Of a stretch of 64,000 nucleotides of DNA, positions 32,545 to 43,087 are shown piece after piece. The position numbers and the translations under genes were made by a program. The notes beneath the pieces were generated by a model. The model was not told the origin of the DNA. It searched no databases and saw only the letters and a list, made by a program, of their open reading frames with translations. Source of the DNA: Heterobilharzia americana (lineage: Eukaryota; Platyhelminthes; Trematoda; Strigeidida; Schistosomatidae); contig OX104127.1 of assembly GCA_944470555.2 (NCBI GenBank), forward strand, positions 144,809,787 through 144,873,786, read 5' to 3'. The number at the start of each line of letters is the position of its first letter. Within the stretch, counting starts at the first letter, position 1.

Positions 32545-32825
32545 TTGGGGGTTTGTGGGGATTTTTAGTAATTTTAAGTTGGTATTCACATCTTGAACTG
32601 ACATCAGTCGGAGGAACATTGAAAACTTGGGAGCACTGGACACGTGTTTCGTCCTATTATGTCACTCCTCAGCAGTCAGCACTCATCATCTCTCAAGCGA
32701 TCAAAGCCAATACCTTCAGGCTCCGTGGCCAACACGTTACCATTAAGCCATTGGGTCGGAATTCAATAGTCCATATGTCAAACGTCTGTCAGTTCACGAC
32801 ATAGCACGACTATTTTGTTCTAATA
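32545..32825 (-). repeat. Family B element
   Basis: On the minus strand: box A-like GGCTTAATGGTAACGTGTTG, hammerhead, and tail GACATCAGTTC-like end near 32600. It sits in intron 2, sense to the bHLH gene, about 150 bp from exon 2. Confidence 0.75.
32633..32677 (-). ncRNA. Hammerhead motif, family B, sense in intron 2
   Basis: CTGAGGA, GAAA, stem III ACAC/GTGT and GTC are intact. Stem I keeps four pairs next to the core. Stem II is reduced (GTG against GAC gives two good pairs). Activity is uncertain. Confidence 0.5.
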
Positions 32826-32981
32826 TACCACATCGAGATTATATAAGTAAAAATACACCTCATACGATGAATTATTATTGTTATTATTATTATTAATCTC
32901 TCACCTCAGGTTTGGGAATGAACTATCAGAAAATTAATATGAATTAAAAGTCGAATATTTGATTAAAAGACAAACACTTAC

Positions 32982-33077
32982 ATCAGTTCCAATTATGCTC
33001 ATAGCCAAATTATATAAGGCGCTTATTCTATCAGAGATACACGCACGTCGTTTACGTTCCAGATTTTGTTTTTTCAA
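32982..33077 (-). CDS. Hes/Hey-like bHLH protein, exon 2 (basic region and helix 1)
   Basis: Acceptor GCAATTCACAG and donor GTAAGTGTTTG bound 96 nt, residues 23-54. The basic region is KKQNLERKRRACISDRISAL. Glu29 and Arg32-Arg33 form the E-x-x-R-R signature that reads E-box/N-box DNA. Helix 1 follows with I36, I40, L43, A47 and M48. Two positions are odd for a Hes protein: Gln26 stands where Hes proteins have proline, and Cys35 stands where the basic region normally has arginine. Either could alter DNA-binding preference. Confidence 0.87.
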
Positions 33078-33310
33078 CTGTGAATTGCAAGAAAAAAGTG
33101 AACGATTAACAGTCAGTTAACTTAATGAATATTGGATTATGAATTCCAAAAATATTACTAATTGGGAGAATAAATTTGTCACCTCACCCCTAGTTTGAAA
33201 TGATTATTAGAATAGTTATAACTCCAAATAAGTTAATGCTCAAAAAAGCCCCTTTAGAGACACTGAGATGATGAATTAAATTGCTTAGTTTTATGAAAAC
33301 AAACTCCTTT

Positions 33311-33526
33311 CCCAGCCAAAATATCGAAACCGAATTGGCTATTGCAGTAGTTACTAGAGTGGCCTTTAGAGTCTAGTAACTTTTAAGGCTACCCTAGCAG
33401 CAACTGAAGTAACCAATCAGACTAGTCTGTTTTACTGAAATCTGCCTTTTCAACCGAAATGAATAAACCTAATTGGTTATTTCAGTTGTTGCTAGGGTGG
33501 CCTTTAATGTAGCCCTTTAGAGTCAT
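33311..33526. mobile_element. Family E MITE-like element copy 2, with an adjoining half copy
   Basis: 33376-33526 has a left end TTTTAAGGCTACCCTAGCAGCA and a right end TTGCTAGGGTGGCCTTTAA as inverted repeats. 33311-33375 is the right half of another copy (AATTGGCTATTGCAGTAG..GTGGCCTTTAGAGTC). Confidence 0.7.
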
Positions 33527-33529
33527 AGA

Positions 33530-33990
33530 GTCATCCTACATAGGATGATCAATTTACACAGTCCACATTGACATTTCTCACAGCTGAGTAGTTTTTCAAC
33601 TGTGAGTTCATGACACTTTTGTGTCGTAGATCATACCTTGTGATCTTTACTGAAGGCTGGTTCCTAACGGAAACTCTATTGACAGCGTATTCTAGCCAGT
33701 TGAAAAACTATTCATTTGTAAGAAATGCCAGTGTAGACCGTACAATCTGTTAACCATTTGTAAACTGATCATCCTATTTTGGGTATACCGGTTCATGCAT
33801 TCTGTCTTACCGGATTCGGCTGCATGAGCTGAATTTTTCTGGGCATATCGCTGATAATCACGGCTCCAAACGAGCGAAACGGTCTTCTGGTTTTGAGACC
33901 ACTTTGATCCAGCTGGAGAAATCTTCAGATCAGTATGAGTGGTTTCTAACTACTCAAGTTGTTCAGTAGTAGTATCTTTCCCTAGCCAAA
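33530..33990 (+). repeat. Family F repeat
   Basis: The first part (33530-33785) is an imperfect foldback: CATAGGATGATCAATTTACA..GTAGTTTTTCAACT against AGTTGAAAAACTATTC..AAACTGATCATCCTA. The second part carries CTGATAATCACGG, then GCTCCAAACGAGC and GAAAC (33851-33880), then a tail shared with 1-340. Confidence 0.55.
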
Positions 33991-34200
33991 TATTGAAAAC
34001 TCAGTTTGCCAATGAAGTAATAATTTGTTGAAACAAGCTTTGATGACACTGTATGGTAGATAATGAAGTGCATTAGAAGAGTACCCAGTATTATGATATA
34101 GTAACCATGTTTAAGGTGAGTTGACTACAGTGTAAGTCACTTCTTTTGACGACTTCATTCAATCATACAAACCGATACAAAGTGGTCATTATAAAAATAT

Positions 34201-34340
34201 GGGTGACTTTAAAGGCCACCCTAACAATACTTAGGATAACCAATTACGTTTCTCTATTTCATGAAAACTACCTTCTTAGCCAGAATACCGAAACCTGATT
34301 GGTTATTTCAGCCGTTTCTTGGGTGTCCATTAAAGTTATT
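34201..34340. mobile_element. Family E MITE-like element, copy 3
   Basis: Left end GGTGACTTTAAAGGCCACCC, inner GGATAACCAATTACG, inner CCTGATTGGTTATTTCAGCC, right end GTGTCCATTAAAGTTATT. Confidence 0.75.
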
Positions 34341-35140
34341 CTCAATAAATACTTGTTTTGATTTTCTAAATACTGTAGGGTTACATTAAAAAATATTCAG
34401 TCCAAGGTTTAAGGATACCCTACGTAATTGGGGCCCATTATCATGCATATGGCAATTACCTAAGGCGCACCATTAGACACATCCCTCTCAGGATACGAAA
34501 ATATTTCGCAGCTCGACTTGAAAAGGGTGAGGTCAAATCCACTAGGTATTCTTTACTAGAACCATTGGTATACACAGGACACTGCAAAGATGCTAGAAAA
34601 ACTTTTATAATGATACTCTGCTTTCGGAAGACTCCACCACATGCCAATAGTCTACGCGTGCTCCTCATACTTGAAGATCTCCCAATCATCAGCGAAGAAA
34701 ATACGTCGAAAAGGAAATCTTGGTTGAAGTGTCCCTTGCTAATTCTTCAAATCCTCGAAAATTCTATTGAATTTTTGCACAATTCTTCTATCATTCACAT
34801 TATTATTACTTGTATTACCTTACGGTCTCCATCATATCCACATGACCTTTCGTACCCTTCTGATGAAATTCATCTTATTTTCTATGTTAGTCGCCAACCC
34901 GAAACATCACCATATTGAACTTTACTACTAATTTCCCTCCTCCATGTTGTATCCATTTCCCACGATTGACCATTAACCACTTGGCACCTACAACTTAATT
35001 TAACACAAATATATAAGTCGCGCTGTCACCCAGGTACTTAAAAGCCAATCTAATTATAATTTCTCATCAATTTTAAAATGCATTTACCACAAATATTGAG
35101 TTACTTTGACCGTTGCCATAGCAACGACTGGAATAAAGGC

Positions 35141-35278
35141 GTGACTTTAAAGACTACCCTAACACTACTGAAATGACCAATCAGGCTTCGATAATACGAC
35201 TGGGAAAGTTGTTTTCCAAAAAATACCGGAGTGTAATTGGCTAATCTCAACAGTTGCTAGCGTGGCCTTTAAAGTCAC
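35141..35278. mobile_element. Family E MITE-like element, copy 4
   Basis: Left end GTGACTTTAAAGACTACCCT and right end GCGTGGCCTTTAAAGTCAC, with inner CTGAAATGACCAATCAGGC. It lies in intron 1. Confidence 0.78.
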
Positions 35279-35453
35279 CCTATCCACACGAGTATTTTTT
35301 GTTAATGAGAATCTTTAAGTGATTAAAATAAAACAGTAACACCTAGCCATTTTAACATACTAATGATAAACTGTCCCAGTTGTATATTATTAGTTTTGTG
35401 CGAGCAGCTTATATAACAGTAATGGTAATAATAATCTTTGGTGAGTAACTTAC

Positions 35454-35519
35454 TCGGCGTGTGTAATCTTTATCTCTAGGTGGTACAGTTGACCGTTTAC
35501 CTCTTCGAGAAGTGCTCAT
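35454..35519 (-). CDS. Hes/Hey-like bHLH protein, exon 1 (start)
   Basis: ATG at 35519 opens MSTSRRGKRSTVPPRDKDYT and ends after Arg22 at a GTAAGT donor, in phase 0 with exon 2. The short basic N terminus leads directly into the bHLH basic region. The ATG is the first in this exon frame. Whether non-coding exons lie upstream cannot be decided here. Confidence 0.8.
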
Positions 35520-36450
35520 ACTTCCTCGTACTTGAGAAGTTTTATGAGATGTGATCGAACAATTTTATAATGCAAATAAATTAGAGGCATTGTAAGTTAG
35601 TGGTAGACGTGCGTAGTTCACACTTGCATCAGTGACAGGAATCACAATGCTTCTACGTCTTGTTTCTAGAATTTACAGCTGGTATTCGCTGTCAATTAGC
35701 ATTCATCTGAATGAAAGAATTTTATAACCATGTTTCAGAACGATGTCAGGCGCCTGGATAGTAATTCAAGTGAGGCAGAACATAACCAATCAAAACATAC
35801 CATGAGATAAGTCGCCCACGCGAACTGTTATATGACATTCAATCTGTTATTTGATTGGATAAAAGATAGTCACTTCCTATTAATATGAGGATGTGATTGG
35901 TAGATAATGCGCGACTGTTAAACGTGACTACTGGACCGATTCACCACCCAAGATATGCAATTAATGCATGCGTGACTTTATGCAACGACTCATACTTGTG
36001 ACAGCTTTGGGAAATGAAATGTAGCGTCTAAGATAATGTGATCTAAAGACAAAAATCGTCAGCATGGAATTTCATTGCACTTAGAGGATCACAGTTACAT
36101 AGGGAGAGCTTTCTGCTCTTGTCAGTGGTAAAGTGTTGCTGACAACAATTAAGAAGTACACTAGAAAGATATCAGTGATCGAACTTCAAAATATTTCACA
36201 TATGTCATCATATAACACACCGAGATTTAAGTCTTATAAAAACATATTTGATCCTTAGGAGTTCTACATCGTTAAACTAGCATCCACATATCCCTATCAA
36301 TCAAAGTAATACGACACTTTCTGCATTCTAAACAAAACTCAAATCTATTCATTGAGTTTCCCTTACTACATGTGACTGTAGACATGCAATATACTAAATG
36401 AAACAGAACTACAAAAGAGATCACGTGGAATATTTTAAATATTGCTAATG
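35520..36450. promoter_or_regulatory. Upstream region of the bHLH gene, promoter not resolved
   Basis: No repeat family is recognised here, in contrast to the flanking DNA. A repeat-poor 0.9 kb next to the start codon would suit a promoter and 5' UTR, but I see no decisive core promoter element. Confidence 0.3.
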
Positions 36451-36565
36451 TCAGTTGGTTGGAGGTGATTGGCAAGAGGCCATACATTTAGATTTCATTC
36501 TTGTTGGCACTTACCAACATGTAATATCTGCAGTCTCGTGGAAGCTGACATTTAATCTAGGGGGT
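36450..36565 (-). repeat. Family C fragment
   Basis: The minus strand reads ATATTACATGTTGGTAAGTG..GCCAATCACCTCCAACCAAC, the 3' end of family C with an eroded core. Confidence 0.5.
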
Positions 36566-37035
36566 TTGTGTAAATTTAGTGGTTTTTTAAAAAGTTGGTA
36601 TTCATCACGGACTGAAATCGGTTAGAGGAACATTGGAAACCTGGGAGCACTGGATAGCTGTTTTGTCCTAGTATGGGACTCCCCAGTAGTGCTGACACAT
36701 GACCCTGCCCCACTAGTGATCGAATCCACGACTTTTAGGTTCCGTGATCACCACGTTACCACTGAGCCACTGAGTGAGAATATAATGGTCCATATTTCCA
36801 ACTTCTGTCAGTTCATGACATAGTGCGACCATCACCCAGTGTTATCGTTGAGTATTTTTCCTCAACAATGACAATGGGGAATGGGCGGCGACTTGGTTCG
36901 ATCCCTGGCGTTATGGGGTCATGGGTGCGCCTGGTGAGGAGTCGCATACTAGGTTGAAACAACTGTCTAGTGCCCCCAGGTTTCCAATGTTCTTCTAACT
37001 GACGTCAGTCCACGATGAATACCAACTTGGGAGAA
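36565..37035. repeat. Family B inverted pair
   Basis: A minus copy (36565-36875) has box A-like GGCTCAGTGGTAACGTGGTG and box B-like GGATTCGATCAC. A plus copy (36880-37035) has box B-like TGGTTCGATCCC and the 3' end. The minus core is CTGGGGA with CAAAA; the plus core is GTGAGGA. Both are dead. Confidence 0.75.
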
Positions 37036-37329
37036 GCTGACATTACCTCAGAGATCTGTAAAATATGAGTATGAATGCAAAGTATTATAACAGTGGTGTG
37101 TTGGGTACTTTGTTGTAAGTGAGAGATGAGACAAATGCTCCAGTGGTCAAAACTTCTTATACAGTGAATTACAACCGTTATAATGATATAGAGGATAAGT
37201 CATAGGAGTACTATAACCTAACTATATTAGGAAAAGAGGGCAATAGGTATCATTTTAGTTCAGTGGTGAAGTCTCTCTTGGATGATGCACATGGATATTT
37301 CAAGATAATTTGATTACTGGAAAACGCCA

Positions 37330-38230
37330 GTACATTAGAAAATTGTAATTATCAAAAAGGTCAGACGTTCTTTCTTGAGAGTTGAAGATACATTTCAGGT
37401 CACTCTTTGCTAACCAAGCTGGCTACTGTCCACGAATGCAATTTGTAAACGGAAGCATGGTACGGTTGATGTATTCAGCTCCATAAGAGAAAGTAAACTG
37501 GTATGATCATACTGATGTGATCGAATGCGTCAGCTCTCCTTTCATATACTGACCAGAATGTTTCTCGCAGGAGAAAATGATTTGAAGGTTGGTGACAAAG
37601 TAATTTCTCTTCAAGCATCTAGATAGTCGTCCTTCTGAGGATATCTACACCAATGTCATTTGTGAATTTCTGATTCAACAAAATAATCTTCTTTGACGCT
37701 ATATATATTTATTCAGTTACTCTCTTCAGTTTTCAGTTCTTATCTATGAATGTAGGCGGGAAATCATTCTCAAGAGCTTTCCGATGGCTCCGCACTTCGT
37801 TAACAGTGTGTTCTGTACCCATTTTTCTGACCTTTAAGGAAAGTGAATGAATAAAGTTTCAATTCCTACTTATAAGGACCGAATTTTGAATGGTACAAAC
37901 TATACGTTCCACATCGGCTTTCTGTAAATTTATCCTTGAAGTGATTTCTCATCTTTTCCTTCGATGAGTTCAACATAAAAGACATAGAAGGTTGGGTGTC
38001 ATTCTGGGTGTACAGTGAAGTTGATGAAGGGATGAACATTAGTAAGAGTGAAAAGCAGGTTTAGGCGATAACATTCTCATTGCGAACGATGTTGTCATCA
38101 AGGTATCTTTTATATACATATGAAGCTGATTGACTGTTGTTTTTTAATAATCTGATACTTTCTCGGCTCTACACAATGTAATCAGTAAGTTGAGAGTAGT
38201 AGTGCAAAATAGATTGGCACAGGAACTCCC
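37330..38230 (-). mobile_element. Penelope-like element remnant (RT to GIY-YIG)
   Basis: Minus-strand frames give YLDDNIVRNENV (the xVDD region), TESRCGTYSLYHSKFGPYK, then LRRTTI and YGAEYINRTMLPFTNCIRGQ. The last corresponds to the GIY-YIG endonuclease block of Penelope-like elements (normally YIGRT..R..EH.PAWL). PAWLAKSDLK follows. Stops and shifts are frequent, so it is dead. Confidence 0.65.
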
Positions 38231-38234
38231 TGAC

Positions 38235-39883
38235 TGTAAACGTAGGAAATCACAACTGCTACAATCTATGCCATTAATTAATTAAGCATTCTGAGAGTTC
38301 AACTTCCAGTTATCACTAGTGAACAATCAATTTACAATAGGTGAGCAACATTATCATTCAACATCCATATTGAGAGTTAGTAGAGAGTGTTCGAGTGTGT
38401 GTGTGTGTGTGTGTGCGAAGGGAATCAATCCACTAACTGGTTTCACTCACCACCTTGTCTTCTCAATTAATTCAATGATTGATGAATCAAGCAGAGAGAT
38501 AGCCTGACATCATCAAAGACAAGGATGTTTTACTTTCGTGTGACTGCCTACTTATCCGTCAAATGAAAGTGATTGGAAAATCTATACACATTACATTACA
38601 TTACATTATTGGTGATCACTTGAAGGAGGGATTGTTGACAGTTTGCATGATAAATGATGCCTTATCATCAGATGACTTGAGTGTGATAAAGTGTGAGTGA
38701 AGTGAGGAACAGTTGGGAGGTGTTGCGTGTTGTTTAGTCTTCAATTATCCAATAGTAGTAATACAATTGATTGTAATGATGAGGTGATGGTGAATTTTCA
38801 TGCAGTCTGTGAGTACGCTGCTGCAGGTGAGTAGGTGGTGTTGGATAATGATGCGTGGGTGGGGGCGGTTAGGAAGTGTGAGTTTTGTAGAAGAGAGAAA
38901 CGTGAACCGATGATTCACCAATCACAAATGATCTATTGACATTGAATGATGAAGACCAATGGAGAAAAGGGATAATTCATTGGGAGATGAATCAGTTGGA
39001 GAATGGAAACTACAATGTGAATGAGTAAGACTTCAAATGAACTACATACTCATCATAATTCATCACAGTTTCTACTTCGTTACAAATGTGATCCAGAGAA
39101 TATTATATTGCATAGTCGTGGAAGAGAATGACAGAAATATCTACAACTTCTCTATTTTCATTACTTACTCATCTGTACTGTAATCAAATCATTGAAGTCT
39201 ATTCAGTGAATGTAATAAATAATATTGAAGGAGAGTGAATGAGTGGATATCAGATTATTCAGTCATTTCTGCCTACTTCCATTTCCACTTTCCTTCCTTC
39301 ATTATTTCTATGTTGTCGTGTGCATTCATTTCTCCTTCTGATCGTTGTATGTTATTATCACTCATTATTATTATTATCACTCACTACGAGTATTATTGTT
39401 ATCAAAATTCAAACATTTACTGGTGCCATTCATGAAGTAATCGTGTTCAGTGTAGATTATTGAGGAGTGTAGTGGATGAGTGTAGGTGGCACATTTACTC
39501 CAATCAACCGAATTCCTCAACATCGTCAATGACTGTTGTGTCGTATTTGCATATACAGTAAGTAAGTTGCTGAGACTGAGATGTCGAGTGATGGAGTTTG
39601 AGAAGGATGGTTACAGTTGATGTGTCAACAGTGGGAATAATTTTGTTGCTATTGGGTTATGAGTGAAGGTGAAATGAAGATAATGGTGGTTGGAGGATGT
39701 GAAGCAGCGACTTCCACCTCCGAGTTACGAGTGGAATAGTGAAGCAACCGTTGAGGTACAAGACTTACCTGTTGATCAGATTTTCATTTGATTATGAATG
39801 ATAGACCTTTAGGTTTTACGGTATCATATGTGAGTCGGGTGCAACTGTTGATTGTTGAATCTAAATCAACCCGTGGTGTGCAG
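38235..39883 (-). repeat. 1.65 kb inverted duplication, arm 2
   Basis: Reverse complement of 11064-12724 with very few differences. The arm ends 13 bp short of the ATT-rich tail of the RTE-like copy that begins at 39897. The TG run here (about 38395-38414) is shorter than the CA run in arm 1. Confidence 0.85.
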
Positions 39884-42800
39884 TTGGATCTACGTATTAT
39901 TATTATTATTTGTCACTTGGGTCCCCAATGCAACATTGGGATTCACTAACACGTCTCAATTCCACTCTCTTCTCTGCAATCTTTTCAACCTGTCATCGCG
40001 ACTACCCACAACCTCTCATTTCTTCCTCACACCATCTCCTCCATGTCACCCTCACCTCGGAAGCCCAACTCGTCATTTCCCATCTGGATTCCACTCGAGC
40101 AACTGGCCTGGAACCTGATGTCCCCTAATGGTCTTCTCAATGCATGCCAAATCCATCCCCACTTCTTTCCAGTGCATACTTGTTGAGCGATAGCTTCTTG
40201 GTTGGTTCATTGTCAGAGTTATTTGTTGCTTATTCTTACTATTCTGGTAATCCATCTGATCTTCAGTAACGAGCCAGCGTAGACGGCAGTTGTTGATGAA
40301 TGTGTGTAGTTTGTTGGAAATGCTTTTCGTAACGCGCCAACTCTCTCAACCATCACATAGAAGCATTGACTTGACTGAATTAGTGTTGAAAATCTGGATG
40401 TTGTTCACGCCTTATGCTGAGTGCAGTGAAGCAGATCTCCACACTGGTTTCAGGTTAATGAACGCCTGTCTTGCTGTCTTTCCGATCCTGACTGGATTTG
40501 ACGTCCTCGTCTGTGCCTGTGCCACCACCGCCTGTAGTTGAGACGATGCTGCTCTGCCTAGATAGGTGAAGGAGGCTACTTCCTTTAAGTTTCTCCCGTT
40601 CATGTTGATTGGAGTTTGTTGTTGTTGTTGGTGGTGTTGTTGTTGGTTGGGTATCTTCATCACCTCTGTCTTCTCTACGTTCACTTGCATGAAGTCCCGT
40701 TTTCGCTGCCCTGCCTCGCCTCTTCTATCAACTTGTTAATTTTCGCTTGTACATCTTCGAGTCTATGTGACAAGATATCAGACGTGAATAATAGGCGAAA
40801 TCCAAATCTTCTAGGCTCTCGTTATCGTTCCAGCGTATGCCCATTTTCTCACTCCTCACTTTTTGCTGCATGATCCAGTCGACCACAGTCAGGAATATCA
40901 TCGATGATAGTAGGCGGCAGCCTTGTCTTACTCCTGTCTTCGCTTCAAAGACATCACTGAACGTTCCATTGTGATTCATTTGGCATGCGGCTTCGTCATA
41001 TAGATGTTGAATGATGTTTATAAAGATTTGTGGCACTTCGTAGTGTTTAGGCAACTACCCGCCAAATTACTTCTGGGTCGACGCAGTTGAAGGCCTTTCC
41101 AAAGTCGAGGAAGTTGAGGAAGAGAGTTGACTGCCATTCTGTACTCTGTTCTATGATGATGCGTAGCGTAGCACAGCGTTGCAATTTGATCCACACATGG
41201 TTCGTTCTTTCTGAGCCAGACAGCCAGACAGTCAGCCAACTAGCCTGCTCTGGTAGTAATTTGGAATCCAGAGCATTGTTCAACCTCCCCGGAATGATGT
41301 GGCATAATATTTTGCTTGAGGTGGACAGCAGCATGATTCCTCACCAGTTCTTGTCCTTGCATAGACTCAGGTCTCCCTTCTTTGGGATTTTGACAAGGTA
41401 GCCCTTCTTCCAATCGATCAGCAGGTACCTTCTCTTCCTTCTTTCCTTCCCTCCTTCCCTCCTTCCTTTCTTCCAAACCTTCTGCAGTAGTGGTGTGAGC
41501 ATGTCCGCTGTTATCTCTGAGTCTGTTTTCAGTGCTTCTCGTGGAATTCCATCTCATCCTGCTGCTTTCCCGAATTTCAGCACTTTCATGACATTCACGA
41601 CCTCTGCTGTTGTCCGAGGTCTTGTGTTTACTGGTAGTTGTGTCGTTGTTGGTCGTATTTGTGGATGAGTTGTAGGCGGTGGTGGAGGTCGATTCAAGAG
41701 TTTTTTGAAGTGGTCAGCCCATCGTTTCCTTTGTTTTTCCTCTTTGGTAACTAGGTCTTCTTCACCACCTCTCATTGATTTCATCTGTGTTGATCTCTTC
41801 CCTCCTGCATGGTAACACGGTTATTTGATATACTGTTGTCAGGTCCCTGTCTCTCCTACCACCAGCCTGTTCTGCTTCACTTGCCAGTGTGTCGTAGAAG
41901 TGTCTTTTGTCTTTGCGCTCACTCCTCTTCACTTCTCTGTTCAGTGTAGTGCTTTACAGGTTGTACTCAATACGTCTTTTCGTTGTGCATCCTTGCACTG
42001 CACTCCACTGGTTCATCTTCTGATTCACCATCACCATCACCATCACCATCACCATCTTCCTCTCCCTCCTCTATCAGCTCCCATGTGTCTGTCGAGATCC
42101 ATTCCTTGTCTTACCTCCACCTCTTCCTCCAATATACGGTTATGCAGGTTTCTCTCCACATAGCCTTCAAACAGTTCCAGTGTTCATCCACACAGGTTTC
42201 CTCAGCGATGTTGGTCAATGTCTCCCACTTCGTCCTGATGTCTGACTGACGTGAAGATATCCTTTGTAGTTTTGTGCTTCAGTTCAGTTTCTGTCCTGGG
42301 TGATGAACTTGAACTGTGGTGTATCATCACCAACTTCTTTGAAGGTTTTCAACTTGATTTTGAATGTGGGTCGCATGCACTAGATAGTGAGTGGTGTGAA
42401 CCTACATCTGCTCCTCTTCGTGATCTGATCTTGTGTCCAGTGGACTGCGTCTCCACTCTCTTCACATTGAGATGAAGTCGATCTGATTTTCAGTGTGTCC
42501 TGATGTCTAGTGAAATCTATATGGCTGCCTTGCGAGTTTCCTTGTGTTTGTACACACTGCCTCGCCTCCAATCACCAAATCGTTGGATGTGCAGAAATCT
42601 GCAAACACTTCTCCATTCTCACTCATCTCTTCACTGAGTGCTTCTTGACTTGTGGTAAGTTGTCTTCCTGTGTTGTGTGCTCCCAGTTTGGCATTCACGT
42701 CACCATACCCATTAGAATTTTGATGTCAACAGCTGGAGTGAGATGTTGTCCATTACTGATTGCAGTTGTCTGTAGAATTCCTCCTTCTTCTCTTCATCTG

Positions 42801-43087
42801 CATTATTTATAGGTGTAGTGTAGCATTGTGTGATTGTTCCTTTTCTTCCTTTCGAGTTGAATCTTGGTGTCATGATCCTGATCGTCGAGGAGGATATTGA
42901 TTCCCACTGTATGAGAGCCTTCGATGTTTTTGTAGACATTATGATAGCCACTCGAAAACAGTGTGGTCGTGGTTGTCGTCTAGGTGACAATATCGGAGTA
43001 GATTATTGACTGTCCAGTTAAGAGTTTGGAGAGTCCACTTCCATTCCATCTTCTGTCACAGATTCCTAGAACTATATCATACTTTAA
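39884..43087 (-). mobile_element. RTE-like LINE copy 2, 5'-truncated
   Basis: Minus strand, 3' tail (AAT)n at 39896-39911, reading up to about 43087. From the 5' side come part of the endonuclease (PRFNSKGRKGTITQCY, AKLGAHNTGRQ), the linker KQRKRWADHFKKLLNRP, RT blocks LNFLDFGKAFNCVDPE and TGVRQGCRLLSSMIFL, VDWIMQQKV, then FTYLGR and the C terminus. The FADD box reads FAYY, and several frames are broken, so it is inactive. It contains CCTT-rich (41425-41480) and CATCAC-rich (42025-42058) expansions. The 5'UTR and first 30 or so codons are missing. Confidence 0.85.

Larger units (their letters stand above)
26561..32981 (-). other. Intron 2 of the bHLH gene, transposon-rich
   Basis: A 6.4 kb intron splitting the loop of the bHLH domain. 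Donor GTAAGTGTTTG and acceptor TTCAATACAG. It contains family D, family B (including a dimer), family C and a LINE 3' end, in both orientations. Confidence 0.8.
33078..35453 (-). other. Intron 1 of the bHLH gene
   Basis: Donor GTAAGTTACT after codon 22 and acceptor TTCACAG. The 2.4 kb intron holds three family E elements plus a half copy, and one family F element. Confidence 0.8.

Noticed and set aside
41825..42475. Several open frames opposite to RTE copy 2
   Set aside because: They are antisense readings of the endonuclease-to-RT linker region, partly of CATCAC and CCTT expansions.
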